Made by a program: the position numbers and the translations under genes
From: Betaproteobacteria bacterium
GTDB taxonomy: Bacteria > Pseudomonadota > Gammaproteobacteria > Burkholderiales > UBA9220
Assembly (NCBI GenBank): GCA_020061285.1
Contig: JAGUYQ010000031.1
Span: 1 to 6,938 of the forward strand
Direction: 5' to 3'
Length of the DNA stretch: 6,938 nt
The notes under the pieces: generated by a model
Database searches by the model: none
What the model was told of the DNA's origin: nothing
Seen by the model: only the letters and a program-made list of their open reading frames with translations
Shown here: positions 6,529 to 6,938 of the stretch, one piece after another
Position numbering within the stretch: position 1 is the first letter of the stretch
How the letters are laid out: every line of letters begins with the position of its first letter

Positions 6529-6535
6529 AATATAT
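6512..6535. promoter_or_regulatory. Perfect inverted repeat, probable operator for the ArsR-family repressor
   Basis: Arms ATATATTAG (6512-6520) and CTAATATAT (6527-6535) are exact reverse complements, separated by GTTATT. A 24-bp AT-rich dyad is the size and composition bound by ArsR/SmtB dimers. It sits between the regulator and the efflux gene and overlaps the candidate promoter. It lacks the GC stem and T-tract of a terminator. Binding by this regulator is inferred from position. Confidence 0.75.
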
Positions 6536-6562
6536 AAACAATTTACCGTGGGAGTTGGGTGT

Positions 6563-6938
6563 ATGACTCGAGGCTTGATTCTGGCCGTGCTGATGCTCGT
6601 CGCCGCTGTGGCGCAGGCGGCGGCGCCTTTTGCGACGGCGAAGGTCCAGTACCGGGAGGTGGACCAGACCTACGCCGCCGAGGCCTACGTGGAAGCGGTC
6701 AAACAATCCACCGTGTCGGCCCAGATTGCCGGCCGGGTGGTGGAGGTGCTGTTCGATGTCGGCGACTACGTCAAGAAAGGCGATATCATCGCCCGCATCG
6801 ACGAGCGGGAGGTGGCCCAGGCCTTCGCCGGCAGCCAAGCCCAGGCGGCCCAGGCCCAGGCGACCCTGGTCAACGCCAAGGCCAACTACGAACGCAGCCG
6901 CCAACTGTTCGCGCGCAAGTTCGTCAGCCAGGCCGCCC
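6563..6938 (+). CDS. RND efflux periplasmic adaptor (HlyD/MFP family), N-terminal part (truncated by window edge)
   Basis: 125 residues are visible before the window ends. Family members bridge an inner-membrane RND pump and an outer-membrane channel in tripartite efflux complexes. A signal peptide (about 1-19, MTRGLILAVL then AVAQA) has no lipobox cysteine, so the product should be a soluble periplasmic protein, not a lipoprotein. The first half of the lipoyl/barrel-sandwich domain covers about 43-80, with the family signature VSAQIAGRVVEVLFDVGDYVKKGDIIARID. An Ala/Gln-rich helix then begins the alpha-hairpin (about 81-125, with ANYERSRQLFARKFVS typical of its turn region). The start ATG at 6563 has GGGAG 8 bases upstream. 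Pump and outer-membrane genes would be expected next, beyond the window. The substrate cannot be told. Regulation by the upstream ArsR-type protein via the dyad at 6512-6535 is likely. Confidence 0.88.
   Translation, partial: MTRGLILAVLMLVAAVAQAAAPFATAKVQYREVDQTYAAEAYVEAVKQSTVSAQIAGRVVEVLFDVGDYVKKGDIIARIDEREVAQAFAGSQAQAAQAQATLVNAKANYERSRQLFARKFVSQAA

Overview
The window looks like a chromosomal segment from a high-GC Gram-negative bacterium, most likely a betaproteobacterium and perhaps of the Rhodocyclaceae/Azoarcus type. That placement rests on GC-rich coding sequence, the periplasmic and divisome-linked proteins encoded, and the gene order gpmI-envC-ctpA-moeB, which I recall as common in Betaproteobacteria. 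It is inference; no rRNA or other marker gene is present.

Left part, minus strand. A truncated gene at 1-625 encodes the N-terminal (transmembrane plus periplasmic) part of what is probably a methyl-accepting chemotaxis protein. It has a weak sigma-54-like promoter match about 80 bases upstream. Upstream of it come, in transcription order from right to left, gpmI (phosphoglycerate mutase), envC (murein hydrolase activator with a degenerate LytM domain), ctpA (S41 carboxyl-terminal processing protease) and moeB (ThiF/MoeB-type adenylyltransferase). gpmI and envC are separated by 2 bases and envC and ctpA by 39, so these three read as one operon. A strong hairpin with a T-rich tail closes ctpA, so moeB may be partly uncoupled. 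A second hairpin with a T-tract follows moeB.

Right part, plus strand. An AT-rich divergent intergenic region (5897-6079) separates gpmI from a 110-residue ArsR/SmtB-family repressor (6080-6412). About 150 bases further on, a secreted RND-type periplasmic adaptor begins at 6563 and runs off the window. Between them, at 6512-6535, is a perfect inverted repeat (9-bp arms, 6-base spacer). It overlaps a plausible promoter and looks like the regulator's operator.

The left genes serve glycolysis, envelope/septum maintenance and cofactor or sulfur-carrier activation and are ordinary housekeeping. The right genes suggest a small efflux module in which a thiol-based ArsR-type repressor controls a tripartite pump. 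The repressor has no obvious metal site but has two cysteines 66 residues apart, the spacing known from persulfide/oxidant sensors (SqrR, BigR, HlyU). This is the most interesting part. I see no clearly new system, no CRISPR array, no RNA gene and no mobile element.
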